This document shows positions 6,794 through 12,822 of a DNA stretch of 12,822 nucleotides, piece after piece (position 1 is the first letter of the stretch; every line of letters starts with the position of its first letter). The stretch comes from Clostridia bacterium. GTDB taxonomy: Bacteria; Bacillota; Clostridia; Christensenellales; UBA1242. The notes under the pieces are model-generated. The model was not told the origin of the DNA, ran no database searches, and saw only the letters and a list, made by a program, of their open reading frames with translations. Location of the stretch: positions 1-12,822 of the forward strand of contig JAFYKO010000124.1 of NCBI GenBank assembly GCA_017537515.1. Direction: 5' to 3'. The translations under genes and the position numbers were made by a program.

Positions 6794-9700
6794 ATGTTTG
6801 ATTTAAACAATTTTGATGCACTTAAAATTGGTATTGCATCACCAGAAAAAATAAGAGAATGGTCTTATGGTGAAGTTACGAAACCTGAAACAATCAACTA
6901 TCGTACACAAAAGCCAGAAAAAGACGGTCTTTTCTGTGAACGTATTTTTGGACCTCGTAAAGATTGGGAATGCCACTGCGGAAAATACAAACGCATTCGT
7001 TATAAAGGTGTTATTTGCGACAAGTGTGGTGTTGAAGTTACCAAATCAAAGGTTCGTCGTGAAAGAATGGGGCATATTGAACTTGCTTGCCCTGTTTCTC
7101 ACATTTGGTTTTTCAGAAGCGTGCCTTCTCGTATAGGAACAATTCTCGATATAACTCCAAAAAATTTGGAACAAGTTATCTATTATGTTTCTTATATTGT
7201 TCTTGACCCAAAAACAAGCGGTCTCGAATATAAGCAACTTATCAGCGATAAAGATTATCGCAAACTCATTGAAGAAAAAGGTTATGACTGTGTTGAAGTG
7301 GGTATGGGTGCAGAAGCCATCAAACGCCTTCTTACAGAAGTTGACCTTAAAAAAGAAAGTGAAGAACTCAAGAAAGTACTTCTCACTGCAAAAAGCCAAA
7401 AACGTATCAAGGCTATCAAAAAACTTGACATCGTTGAAAGCTTTCTTTCAAGCGGAAACCGTCCAGAATGGATGATTATGGACGTCCTCCCAGTGCTTCC
7501 TCCAGAGCTTCGTCCAATGGTGCAACTTGATGGTGGAAGATATGCTACAAGCGACCTCAACGACCTTTACAGAAGGGTTATCAACCGTAACAATCGCTTG
7601 AAAAAACTTATGGAACTCGGAGCTCCTGAAGTTATTATCCGTAACGAAAAACGTATGCTTCAAGAAGCAGTTGACAGCCTTATTGAAAACGGAAAGCGTG
7701 GCAAAGCTGTTCAAGGTGCAAAAGCAAGAGACCTCAAATCCCTTACAGCTATGTTGACCGGAAAACAAGGACGCTTCCGTCAAAACCTTCTTGGAAAACG
7801 TGTTGACTATTCTGGACGTTCAGTTATCGTTGTTGGACCAGAACTCAAGATTTATCAATGCGGTGTTCCAAAAGAAATGGCCCTTGAACTCTTCAAACCA
7901 TTTATTATTAAGCGTCTTATGGAACTCAACCAATCTCACAACATTAAAAACGCAAAACGTCTTATTGAACGTGAACAACCTATTGTGTGGGATATTCTTG
8001 CTGAAGTTATTAAGGACCACCCAGTTCTCTTGAACCGTGCTCCATCACTTCACAGACTCTCAATTCAAGCATTCGAACCAGTGCTCGTTGAAGGTAAGGC
8101 AATCAAACTTCACCCATCAGTCTGCTCAGGCTTCAACGCCGATTTCGACGGTGACCAAATGCCTATCCACGTTCCACTTTCTATTGACGCAAGAACAGAA
8201 GCAAGAACACTTATGCTTGCTTCAAACAACATTCTAAAACTTAGCGATGGTGAACCTATTATTACACCTGACCAAGATATTGTTATTGGATGTTATTATC
8301 TCACTCAAATCAAGCCAGGTGCAAAAGGCGAAGGAAGTATTTTTGCAAACGACGACGAAGCACTTGTGGCTTACCAAACCGACAATCTTGATATTCGTGC
8401 GGAAATCATTGTTCGCAGAAGCAAGGCTGTCAACGGCGTTGAATATACAGACCGTATCAAAACTACAGTTGGAAGAATTATATTCAACTGGGCAATCCCT
8501 CAAAACCTTGGACTTGTTGACAGAAGCAACCCAGACAACTATTGCAAACTTGAAATCAACAAAGAAGTTATGAAATCTGACCTTAGGTTTATTACAGGCG
8601 AGGCGTTTAGAGTTCTCGGAACAACAGAGTGTGCCAAAATGGTTGATAGACTCAAAGAAACAGGTTACAAATATTCAACACTTGGTTCACTTACTGCAAA
8701 CGTTTTTGATATGCAAGAACCTCCAAAGAAACAAGAGATTGTTGCAAATGCCCAAGCACAAGTTGCACAAAATGAAAAACTTTTGCGTCGTGGACTTATA
8801 ACTATGGACGAAAAACTCACCGCCAATATTGCTGTTTGGAACGAAGCAACAAAAGACGTACAAAACGCAGTTATTGAACACCTAAGCAACTTCAACCCAA
8901 TCAAAATGATGGTTATGTCAGGGGCTCGTGGTAATAAAGTCCAACTTAACAGCTTGACCGGTATGCGTGGTATTATGTCATCAACATCTGGTCAAAAGAT
9001 GGATATTCCGGTTAAGTCAAACTTCCGTAACGGTCTTACCCCTCTTGAATACTTTATTTCATCTCGTGGTGGACGTAAAGGTCTTGCCGATACAGCAACA
9101 AAAACAGCGGATTCAGGTTATTTGACACGTCGTCTTGTGGATATTTCTCAAGATGTTGTTGTCAATGAAGAAGACTGCTTTGAAAGCCTTGGCGAGACTG
9201 TTAAAGGTATTGAGGTTGGCGATCTTGTTGAAGACAAAATGGTTCTTGAAACTCTTGAAGAAAGAATTTCAGGACGTTTCGCAGTAAATGACGTTGTTCA
9301 TCCAGTAACTGGCGATATTATTGTTCAAGCAAATACAATGATAAGCCCAGAGCAAGCCAAAGCAATCACAGAAGCAGGTATTAAGAAAGTTACAATTCGT
9401 TCACTTTTGACTTGCCGTTGCAAACACGGTGTTTGTGCAAAATGTTACGGAAGAAATATGGCTGGTAAAAACGTGGTTTCAGTTGGTGAGGCAGTTGGAA
9501 CAATCGCCGCACAATCTATCGGCGAACCTGGTACACAGCTTACAATGCGTACATTCCACACCGGTGGTGTTGCGGTCGCAGCAGATATTACAAAAGGTCT
9601 TCCTCGTGTCGAAGAAATTTTTGAAGCACGTAGGCCAAAGGGTGAAGCAATGCTTTCCGAGGTTTCTGGAAAAGTTTCAGTTAGGGAAGAAATCAAGTCT

Positions 9701-10318
9701 TACATTATCACTGTCAAAACTTCTGATGGCGAAGTTGAATACGAAATCAAAAAACCTGCTTTCCTTCGTGTAAGGACAGGCGACACCGTTCAACCTGGAA
9801 CTCAGCTTATGGACGGCTCAATCAATCCTTCTGACCTTCTCAGAACAAAAGGTCTCAAAGGTTTGCAAGACTACCTTCTCAGCGAAGTTATTGCGGTTTA
9901 TCGTGCCCAAGATGTTAAGATTAACGACAAGCACATTGAAGTAATCATTCGTCAAATGCTTAGAAAGGTCAAGATTGAAAGCTCTGGCGATACAACACTC
10001 CTTCCTGGTGAAGTTGTTGATGTCTACACTTATGAAGAAATCAACAAACAAACTATGATGGACGGAAAAGTTCCTGCAACTGCAAAAAGAATTTTGCTTG
10101 GTATCACAAAAGCCGCACTTTCAACAGAATCATTCCTTTCAGCAGCATCGTTCGAACAAACTTCAAGAGTGCTTACAGATGCATCACTTAAAGGCAAGAC
10201 AGACAAACTTTTCGGACTCAAAGAAAATATTATCATCGGGAAACTTATTCCTGCTGGAACTGGTTTGAAACAATACAGAAAGGTAACCCCTGTAGAAGTT
10301 GCACCTTCAGCGATTTAA
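6794..10318 (+). CDS. rpoC: DNA-directed RNA polymerase subunit beta-prime
   Basis: A 1174-residue beta-prime subunit of typical Gram-positive length. It starts at ATG 6794 behind AAGAGGT (6782-6788). It carries the catalytic metal site and the trigger loop. The first zinc site is C60, C62, C75 and C78 (CHCGKY...CDKCG). The active site NADFDGDQM is at 448-456, with Mg-binding D450, D452 and D454. The second zinc site is C795, C874, C881 and C884, with an additional C876 nearby. The trigger-loop region holds QSIGEPGTQLTMRTFHTGG (907-925), with M918, R919 and H922 at the positions of E. coli M932, R933 and H936. All key residues I checked are present, and no large lineage insertion is evident. 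It follows rpoB by 99 bases with no terminator or convincing promoter between, so the two are probably co-transcribed. A long terminator follows at 10322. Confidence 0.98.
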   Translation: MFDLNNFDALKIGIASPEKIREWSYGEVTKPETINYRTQKPEKDGLFCERIFGPRKDWECHCGKYKRIRYKGVICDKCGVEVTKSKVRRERMGHIELACPVSHIWFFRSVPSRIGTILDITPKNLEQVIYYVSYIVLDPKTSGLEYKQLISDKDYRKLIEEKGYDCVEVGMGAEAIKRLLTEVDLKKESEELKKVLLTAKSQKRIKAIKKLDIVESFLSSGNRPEWMIMDVLPVLPPELRPMVQLDGGRYATSDLNDLYRRVINRNNRLKKLMELGAPEVIIRNEKRMLQEAVDSLIENGKRGKAVQGAKARDLKSLTAMLTGKQGRFRQNLLGKRVDYSGRSVIVVGPELKIYQCGVPKEMALELFKPFIIKRLMELNQSHNIKNAKRLIEREQPIVWDILAEVIKDHPVLLNRAPSLHRLSIQAFEPVLVEGKAIKLHPSVCSGFNADFDGDQMPIHVPLSIDARTEARTLMLASNNILKLSDGEPIITPDQDIVIGCYYLTQIKPGAKGEGSIFANDDEALVAYQTDNLDIRAEIIVRRSKAVNGVEYTDRIKTTVGRIIFNWAIPQNLGLVDRSNPDNYCKLEINKEVMKSDLRFITGEAFRVLGTTECAKMVDRLKETGYKYSTLGSLTANVFDMQEPPKKQEIVANAQAQVAQNEKLLRRGLITMDEKLTANIAVWNEATKDVQNAVIEHLSNFNPIKMMVMSGARGNKVQLNSLTGMRGIMSSTSGQKMDIPVKSNFRNGLTPLEYFISSRGGRKGLADTATKTADSGYLTRRLVDISQDVVVNEEDCFESLGETVKGIEVGDLVEDKMVLETLEERISGRFAVNDVVHPVTGDIIVQANTMISPEQAKAITEAGIKKVTIRSLLTCRCKHGVCAKCYGRNMAGKNVVSVGEAVGTIAAQSIGEPGTQLTMRTFHTGGVAVAADITKGLPRVEEIFEARRPKGEAMLSEVSGKVSVREEIKSYIITVKTSDGEVEYEIKKPAFLRVRTGDTVQPGTQLMDGSINPSDLLRTKGLKGLQDYLLSEVIAVYRAQDVKINDKHIEVIIRQMLRKVKIESSGDTTLLPGEVVDVYTYEEINKQTMMDGKVPATAKRILLGITKAALSTESFLSAASFEQTSRVLTDASLKGKTDKLFGLKENIIIGKLIPAGTGLKQYRKVTPVEVAPSAI

Positions 10319-10321
10319 AAT

Positions 10322-10365
10322 AAAAAATTGAAAAATTTGCCACAAACAGATTTTTCAATTTTTTT
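10322..10365 (+). terminator. Rho-independent terminator of the rpoBC operon
   Basis: AAAAAATTGAAAAAT (10322-10336) pairs perfectly with ATTTTTCAATTTTTT (10350-10364). TTG/CAG inside extends the stem to 18 bp (one G-U pair) around a 7-nt loop. Seven T end it (10359-10365). It begins 4 bases after the rpoC stop. The A-run on the opposite side would also let it work in reverse. Confidence 0.85.
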
Positions 10366-10439
10366 AATTAATTTAAAATACTTAAAAAAACCTAAAAAAA
10401 ATTATTTTTAATATAAAAACCTTTTTTAAAGCGTTTTTC

Positions 10440-10468
10440 TTGACAAAAAAATAATATTATATTAAAAT
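10440..10468 (+). promoter_or_regulatory. Housekeeping promoter of the prfB-rluA unit
   Basis: A perfect -35 TTGACA (10440-10445), a 17-base spacer and -10 TAAAAT (10463-10468). It lies downstream of the rpoBC terminator in an A/T-rich spacer, giving prfB its own transcription unit. The predicted start, near 10475, coincides with an ATG of a tiny reading frame. Confidence 0.7.
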
Positions 10469-10474
10469 ATGATT

Positions 10475-10552
10475 ATGAATAAATTAAGTGATTTTATATA
10501 TATTTTTGCTATTGTTTTGTGTGTTGTTTTTGCACTTAACGTGGCATTTTAG
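10475..10552 (+). CDS. Possible 25-residue hydrophobic leader peptide upstream of prfB
   Basis: ATG 10475 (an in-frame ATG also at 10469) opens a 25-residue frame, MNKLSDFIYIFAIVLCVVFA..., ending at TAG 10550-10552. Residues 8-25 could form one membrane-spanning helix. There is no Shine-Dalgarno sequence, but the predicted transcription start of the promoter at 10440-10468 falls on or next to this ATG, so it could be translated as a leaderless message. Its stop codon overlaps the AGGAG ribosome binding site of prfB, an arrangement that would allow coupling. The frame is short and A/T-rich DNA readily encodes hydrophobic residues, so it may be spurious. Confidence 0.25.
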   Translation: MNKLSDFIYIFAIVLCVVFALNVAF

Positions 10553-10561
10553 GAGTAAAAA

Positions 10562-11662
10562 ATGTTAATTGATAATGAAAAAATTGCCCTTTCAGAATTT
10601 CAAAAAGAATTTGACTTTATTATGAGTTGCCTTGATATAACCAAACTTGAAGATGAAAAAAATATGTTAACGGAACAACAAGCAAGACCAGACTTTTTTT
10701 CAGACCTAAAAGCAGTGAAGGAAAATGGCAAGAAACTGAAAGCCATAAATGACAAACTTGACAAAATATCCAATCTTCGAAACACATTTTCTGACCTTAA
10801 TACCATAGTAGATATTTTAGAAGATAATGATGACAACAGTTTGTTTGAGGAGTTAAAATCCGGAGTTGAAGATTTAAAGAACAAATTAAAAGGCCTCAAA
10901 CTTGAAACAATACTTACAGGAAAATACGATTTCAACAACGCTATTCTCACGTTGCACGCAGGGGCTGGCGGAACCGAGGCCCAAGATTGGACGGAAATGC
11001 TTTTCAGAATGTACTCAATGTGGTGTGAAAAACAAGGATATTCAATCAGTGTGCTTGATGCTATTGACGGAGATGAGGCAGGGATAAAATCAATTACTTT
11101 TGTTGTTGCTGGTGCAAATGCTTATGGTTATCTTAAAGCGGAAAAAGGCGTCCACAGACTTGTAAGAATTTCTCCTTTCGACGCAAACGCAAGAAGACAC
11201 ACAAGTTTTGCTTCGCTTGAAGTTATGCCCGAACTTGAAGACTTGCCGGAAATTGAAATAAGACAAGAGGATTTAAGGGTAGATACTTACAGAGCGAGTG
11301 GAGCGGGTGGGCAACACATTAACAAAACCGACAGTGCGGTGCGTATCACCCACTTACCAACAGGGATTGTTGTTGCTTGTCAAAATGAAAGGTCGCAAAT
11401 CCAAAACAGAGAAACCGCAATGCGAATGCTTTACGGAAAACTTGCCGAACTTCAAGAACAAAAAGAAAAAGAACATCTTGCGGAGATTCGTGGGGAGGTC
11501 AAAAAGATTGAATGGGGAAGCCAAATTCGTTCTTACGTCTTTCAACCTTATACGCTTGTAAAGGACCACAGAACAGGTTTTGAAAACTCAGATATAAACT
11601 CTGTTATGGATGGAGATATCACAGATTTTATTGTGGATTATTTAATAAAAACAAATATTTAA
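10562..11662 (+). CDS. prfB: Peptide chain release factor 2 (RF2)
   Basis: A 366-residue class I release factor that reads UGA and UAA stop codons in the ribosomal A site and triggers release of the finished protein. Start ATG 10562 is 6 bases after AGGAG (10551-10555). Residues 1-110 form the helical N-terminal domain. The RF2-specific codon-reading tripeptide S204-P205-F206 is present; RF1 has PxT/PAT instead. The peptidyl-tRNA hydrolysis motif is G249-G250-Q251, with alanine at the position of E. coli residue 246. The gene is one unbroken frame: at codons 22-25 (AGT TGC CTT GAT) there is no in-frame TGA and no AGGGGG-type stimulator, so the common programmed +1 frameshift is absent. It is first in a two-gene unit, with an RluA-family gene 28 bases downstream. 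A functional RF2 implies UGA is still a stop in this organism, although no gene in the window ends in TGA. Confidence 0.96.
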   Translation: MLIDNEKIALSEFQKEFDFIMSCLDITKLEDEKNMLTEQQARPDFFSDLKAVKENGKKLKAINDKLDKISNLRNTFSDLNTIVDILEDNDDNSLFEELKSGVEDLKNKLKGLKLETILTGKYDFNNAILTLHAGAGGTEAQDWTEMLFRMYSMWCEKQGYSISVLDAIDGDEAGIKSITFVVAGANAYGYLKAEKGVHRLVRISPFDANARRHTSFASLEVMPELEDLPEIEIRQEDLRVDTYRASGAGGQHINKTDSAVRITHLPTGIVVACQNERSQIQNRETAMRMLYGKLAELQEQKEKEHLAEIRGEVKKIEWGSQIRSYVFQPYTLVKDHRTGFENSDINSVMDGDITDFIVDYLIKTNI

Positions 11663-11690
11663 TAAAAAAACAACAAAAAATGAGGAAAAA

Positions 11691-12614
11691 ATGGAAAAAC
11701 ATAATTTTACTTCGCCAAAAGATGGGAAAGTTAGTGATATAATTTTAAAAAGCTACGCATTTTTGTCTTATTCACAAATTCAAAAGATGCTAAGACAAAA
11801 AGATATAAAAGTAAATGGCAAAAGGGTTTCGCAAAATGTCAATATTTATTTTGGTGACGAGATAGAGTTTTTTTGCGAAAGTTCGAAAATCAAGTTTTTT
11901 AATCTTGTTTATGAAGACAATAATATAGTTGTTGTCAACAAGAGGCACGGAATAATTGTTTCAAGTGCAGACAAGCAAAAAAGCGACGAACTTTCACTTC
12001 AAGAGCAAGTTGAATCTGAGTTGAATATACCTTTGTATCCATACAATCGTTTGGATATGAACACAAGTGGACTTGTGGTTTTTGCTAAGAGGGAAAATAT
12101 TCTCAAGCTTTTGCAACTTGGCGAAGTGAAGAAACATTATTTTGCAGAGGTCGTTGGGGATTTCAATTTGGAAGATGGCGTATACTATGCCACTCTCGAA
12201 AAGACTGCCGGGAAATCATATATTAATCCAAAGATAAAACAAAAAGAAAAAAACAAGGCAAAAAATAATAAAAAAAGCGAAAAAAACGGTAAAAAAATTC
12301 AAAAAAATAATATTTTTGAAAATATTATTGAAAACAAAAGCACTTTTTATGAAATAAAAACAGAAATAAAAGTTGTCGAGAGAAAAGAAAAAACAACACT
12401 TCTTGAAGTTATTATTGAAAAAGGCAAGACGCACCAAATTAGGGCTCACCTTGCACACCTAGGATTCCCAATAGTTGGGGATAATAAGTATGGCAAGAAG
12501 ACAGTTAACGCAGAATTCAAAACCAAAAAACAAAAATTGACTGCTTTTAAGCTGGAGTTCAATTTTCAAGACAAGAAATTAAAGTATCTTAATGATATAG
12601 ACATATCAATCTAA
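11691..12614 (+). CDS. RluA-family RNA pseudouridine synthase with S4 domain
   Basis: A 307-residue enzyme of the RluA/RluC/RluD family, which converts specific uridines in 23S rRNA or tRNA to pseudouridine. Start ATG 11691 follows GAGG (11682-11685). An S4 RNA-binding domain spans about residues 13-70 (LSYSQIQKMLRQKDIKVNGK). The catalytic motif is R120-L121-D122 within RLDMNTSGLVVFAK, D122 being the expected catalytic aspartate; Asn119 stands where many relatives have His. The C-terminal signature GKTHQIRAHLAHLGFPIVGD is intact. Between the catalytic core and the C-terminal strands lies a Lys/Asn-rich insert (about 181-217) encoded by A-rich DNA, probably a disordered basic loop. The substrate uridine cannot be assigned, so no specific symbol is given. 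It is very likely co-transcribed with prfB. No terminator with a T-run follows. Confidence 0.9.
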   Translation: MEKHNFTSPKDGKVSDIILKSYAFLSYSQIQKMLRQKDIKVNGKRVSQNVNIYFGDEIEFFCESSKIKFFNLVYEDNNIVVVNKRHGIIVSSADKQKSDELSLQEQVESELNIPLYPYNRLDMNTSGLVVFAKRENILKLLQLGEVKKHYFAEVVGDFNLEDGVYYATLEKTAGKSYINPKIKQKEKNKAKNNKKSEKNGKKIQKNNIFENIIENKSTFYEIKTEIKVVERKEKTTLLEVIIEKGKTHQIRAHLAHLGFPIVGDNKYGKKTVNAEFKTKKQKLTAFKLEFNFQDKKLKYLNDIDISI

Positions 12615-12617
12615 CAC

Positions 12618-12634
12618 AGGTGCCTGAGGCACCT
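12618..12634. repeat. Palindrome AGGTGCC-TGA-GGCACCT
   Basis: A perfect 7-bp stem with a TGA triloop, 3 bases after the RluA-family stop. No T-run follows (TTGCATAGG), so it is not a classic intrinsic terminator. It may protect the mRNA 3' end or be another copy of the stem-plus-triloop palindromes seen at 2580-2785. Confidence 0.65.
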
Positions 12635-12763
12635 TGCATAGGACGGTCGTTTAACTTGTGTAGTTGTAAGGCTGTATTACGTGCGAAGACAAGAGTTTAT
12701 TTGTTGTTATTTGTAAAATAAAAAAAATTTTTTAAAAAAATTAAAAAAAGTGTCGAAATTTAG

Positions 12764-12792
12764 TTGACTTTGTCAATTTTGTTTGTTATTAT
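12764..12792 (+). promoter_or_regulatory. Promoter for a gene beyond the right edge
   Basis: A -35 TTGACT (12764-12769), 17-base spacer, and -10 TATTAT (12787-12792) preceded by TGT (extended -10). A/T tracts (12715-12749) lie upstream. Transcription would start near 12799. The layout is close to rpoB P1, and the gene driven lies outside the window. An inverted repeat TTGAC-TTT-GTCAA (12764-12776) overlaps the -35 element. The rest of 12635-12763 shows no gene, RNA or terminator that I can support. Confidence 0.7.
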
Positions 12793-12797
12793 GGAAA

Positions 12798-12817
12798 TAA
12801 TAGAAATAATTCTATTA
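12798..12817. other. Inverted repeat at the predicted transcript start
   Basis: TAATAGAA (12798-12805) and TTCTATTA (12810-12817) are perfect inverted repeats around ATAA. They fall on the predicted start of the downstream transcript, so they could be an operator or a 5'-end stem-loop. The A/T-rich sequence makes a chance origin possible. Confidence 0.35.
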
Positions 12818-12822
12818 AGAAA

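Noticed and set aside
220..12614. UGA recoded as an amino acid, suggested by the lack of TGA stops
   Set aside because: The genes contain no in-frame TGA, Trp is coded by TGG, and an intact RF2 gene is present, so UGA is most simply a rare stop.

Overview
The window is a piece of a low-GC, Firmicutes-type chromosome. It has A/T-rich spacers with runs of A and T, strong AAGGAG/AGGAG-type ribosome binding sites, TTGACA-17-TATTAT promoters, hairpin-plus-T terminators, and TAA as the main stop codon. RpoB (1226 aa) and RpoC (1174 aa) are of Gram-positive size. RpoB carries an insertion-like segment (about residues 305-345) that I associate with clostridial beta subunits. My best guess is an uncultured clostridial, gut-type lineage; this is inference and was not searched.

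Layout. 1-89: a possible C-terminal tail of an upstream gene, closed by a terminator (94-130) and a short AT-rich heptamer repeat (140-167). 220-2040: a membrane-anchored or secreted surface protein with GLUG-like beta-helix repeats. 2075-2515, minus strand: a small orphan gene convergent with it. 2516-3013: about 500 bases without a convincing gene, holding a cluster of GC-rich short palindromes and then the rpoB promoter(s) and a leader hairpin that looks like an attenuator. 3014-10318: rpoB and rpoC, closed by a long terminator (10322-10365). 10440-12614: a second transcription unit with its own promoter, carrying prfB (release factor 2) and an RluA-family pseudouridine synthase. 12615-12822: a palindrome and then a well-formed promoter for a gene beyond the right edge.

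Function. The core is information processing: the two catalytic subunits of RNA polymerase, a release factor for UGA/UAA stops, and an RNA-modifying enzyme. The usual partners are missing. rplKAJL is not upstream of rpoB, and rpsL-rpsG-fusA-tuf is not downstream of rpoC, so rpoBC is a free-standing operon here.

Most worth a second look: (i) RpoB has Gln where the rifampicin-binding His (E. coli H526) normally sits, plus F514L, R529K and L533V equivalents, suggesting native rifamycin insensitivity; (ii) prfB is read without the usual programmed +1 frameshift; (iii) there is an attenuator-like hairpin in the rpoB leader; (iv) five intergenic palindromes share one plan, a 5-7 bp GC-rich stem around a 3-nt loop. 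I found no CRISPR array, insertion sequence, rRNA or tRNA, and no clearly new multi-gene system.
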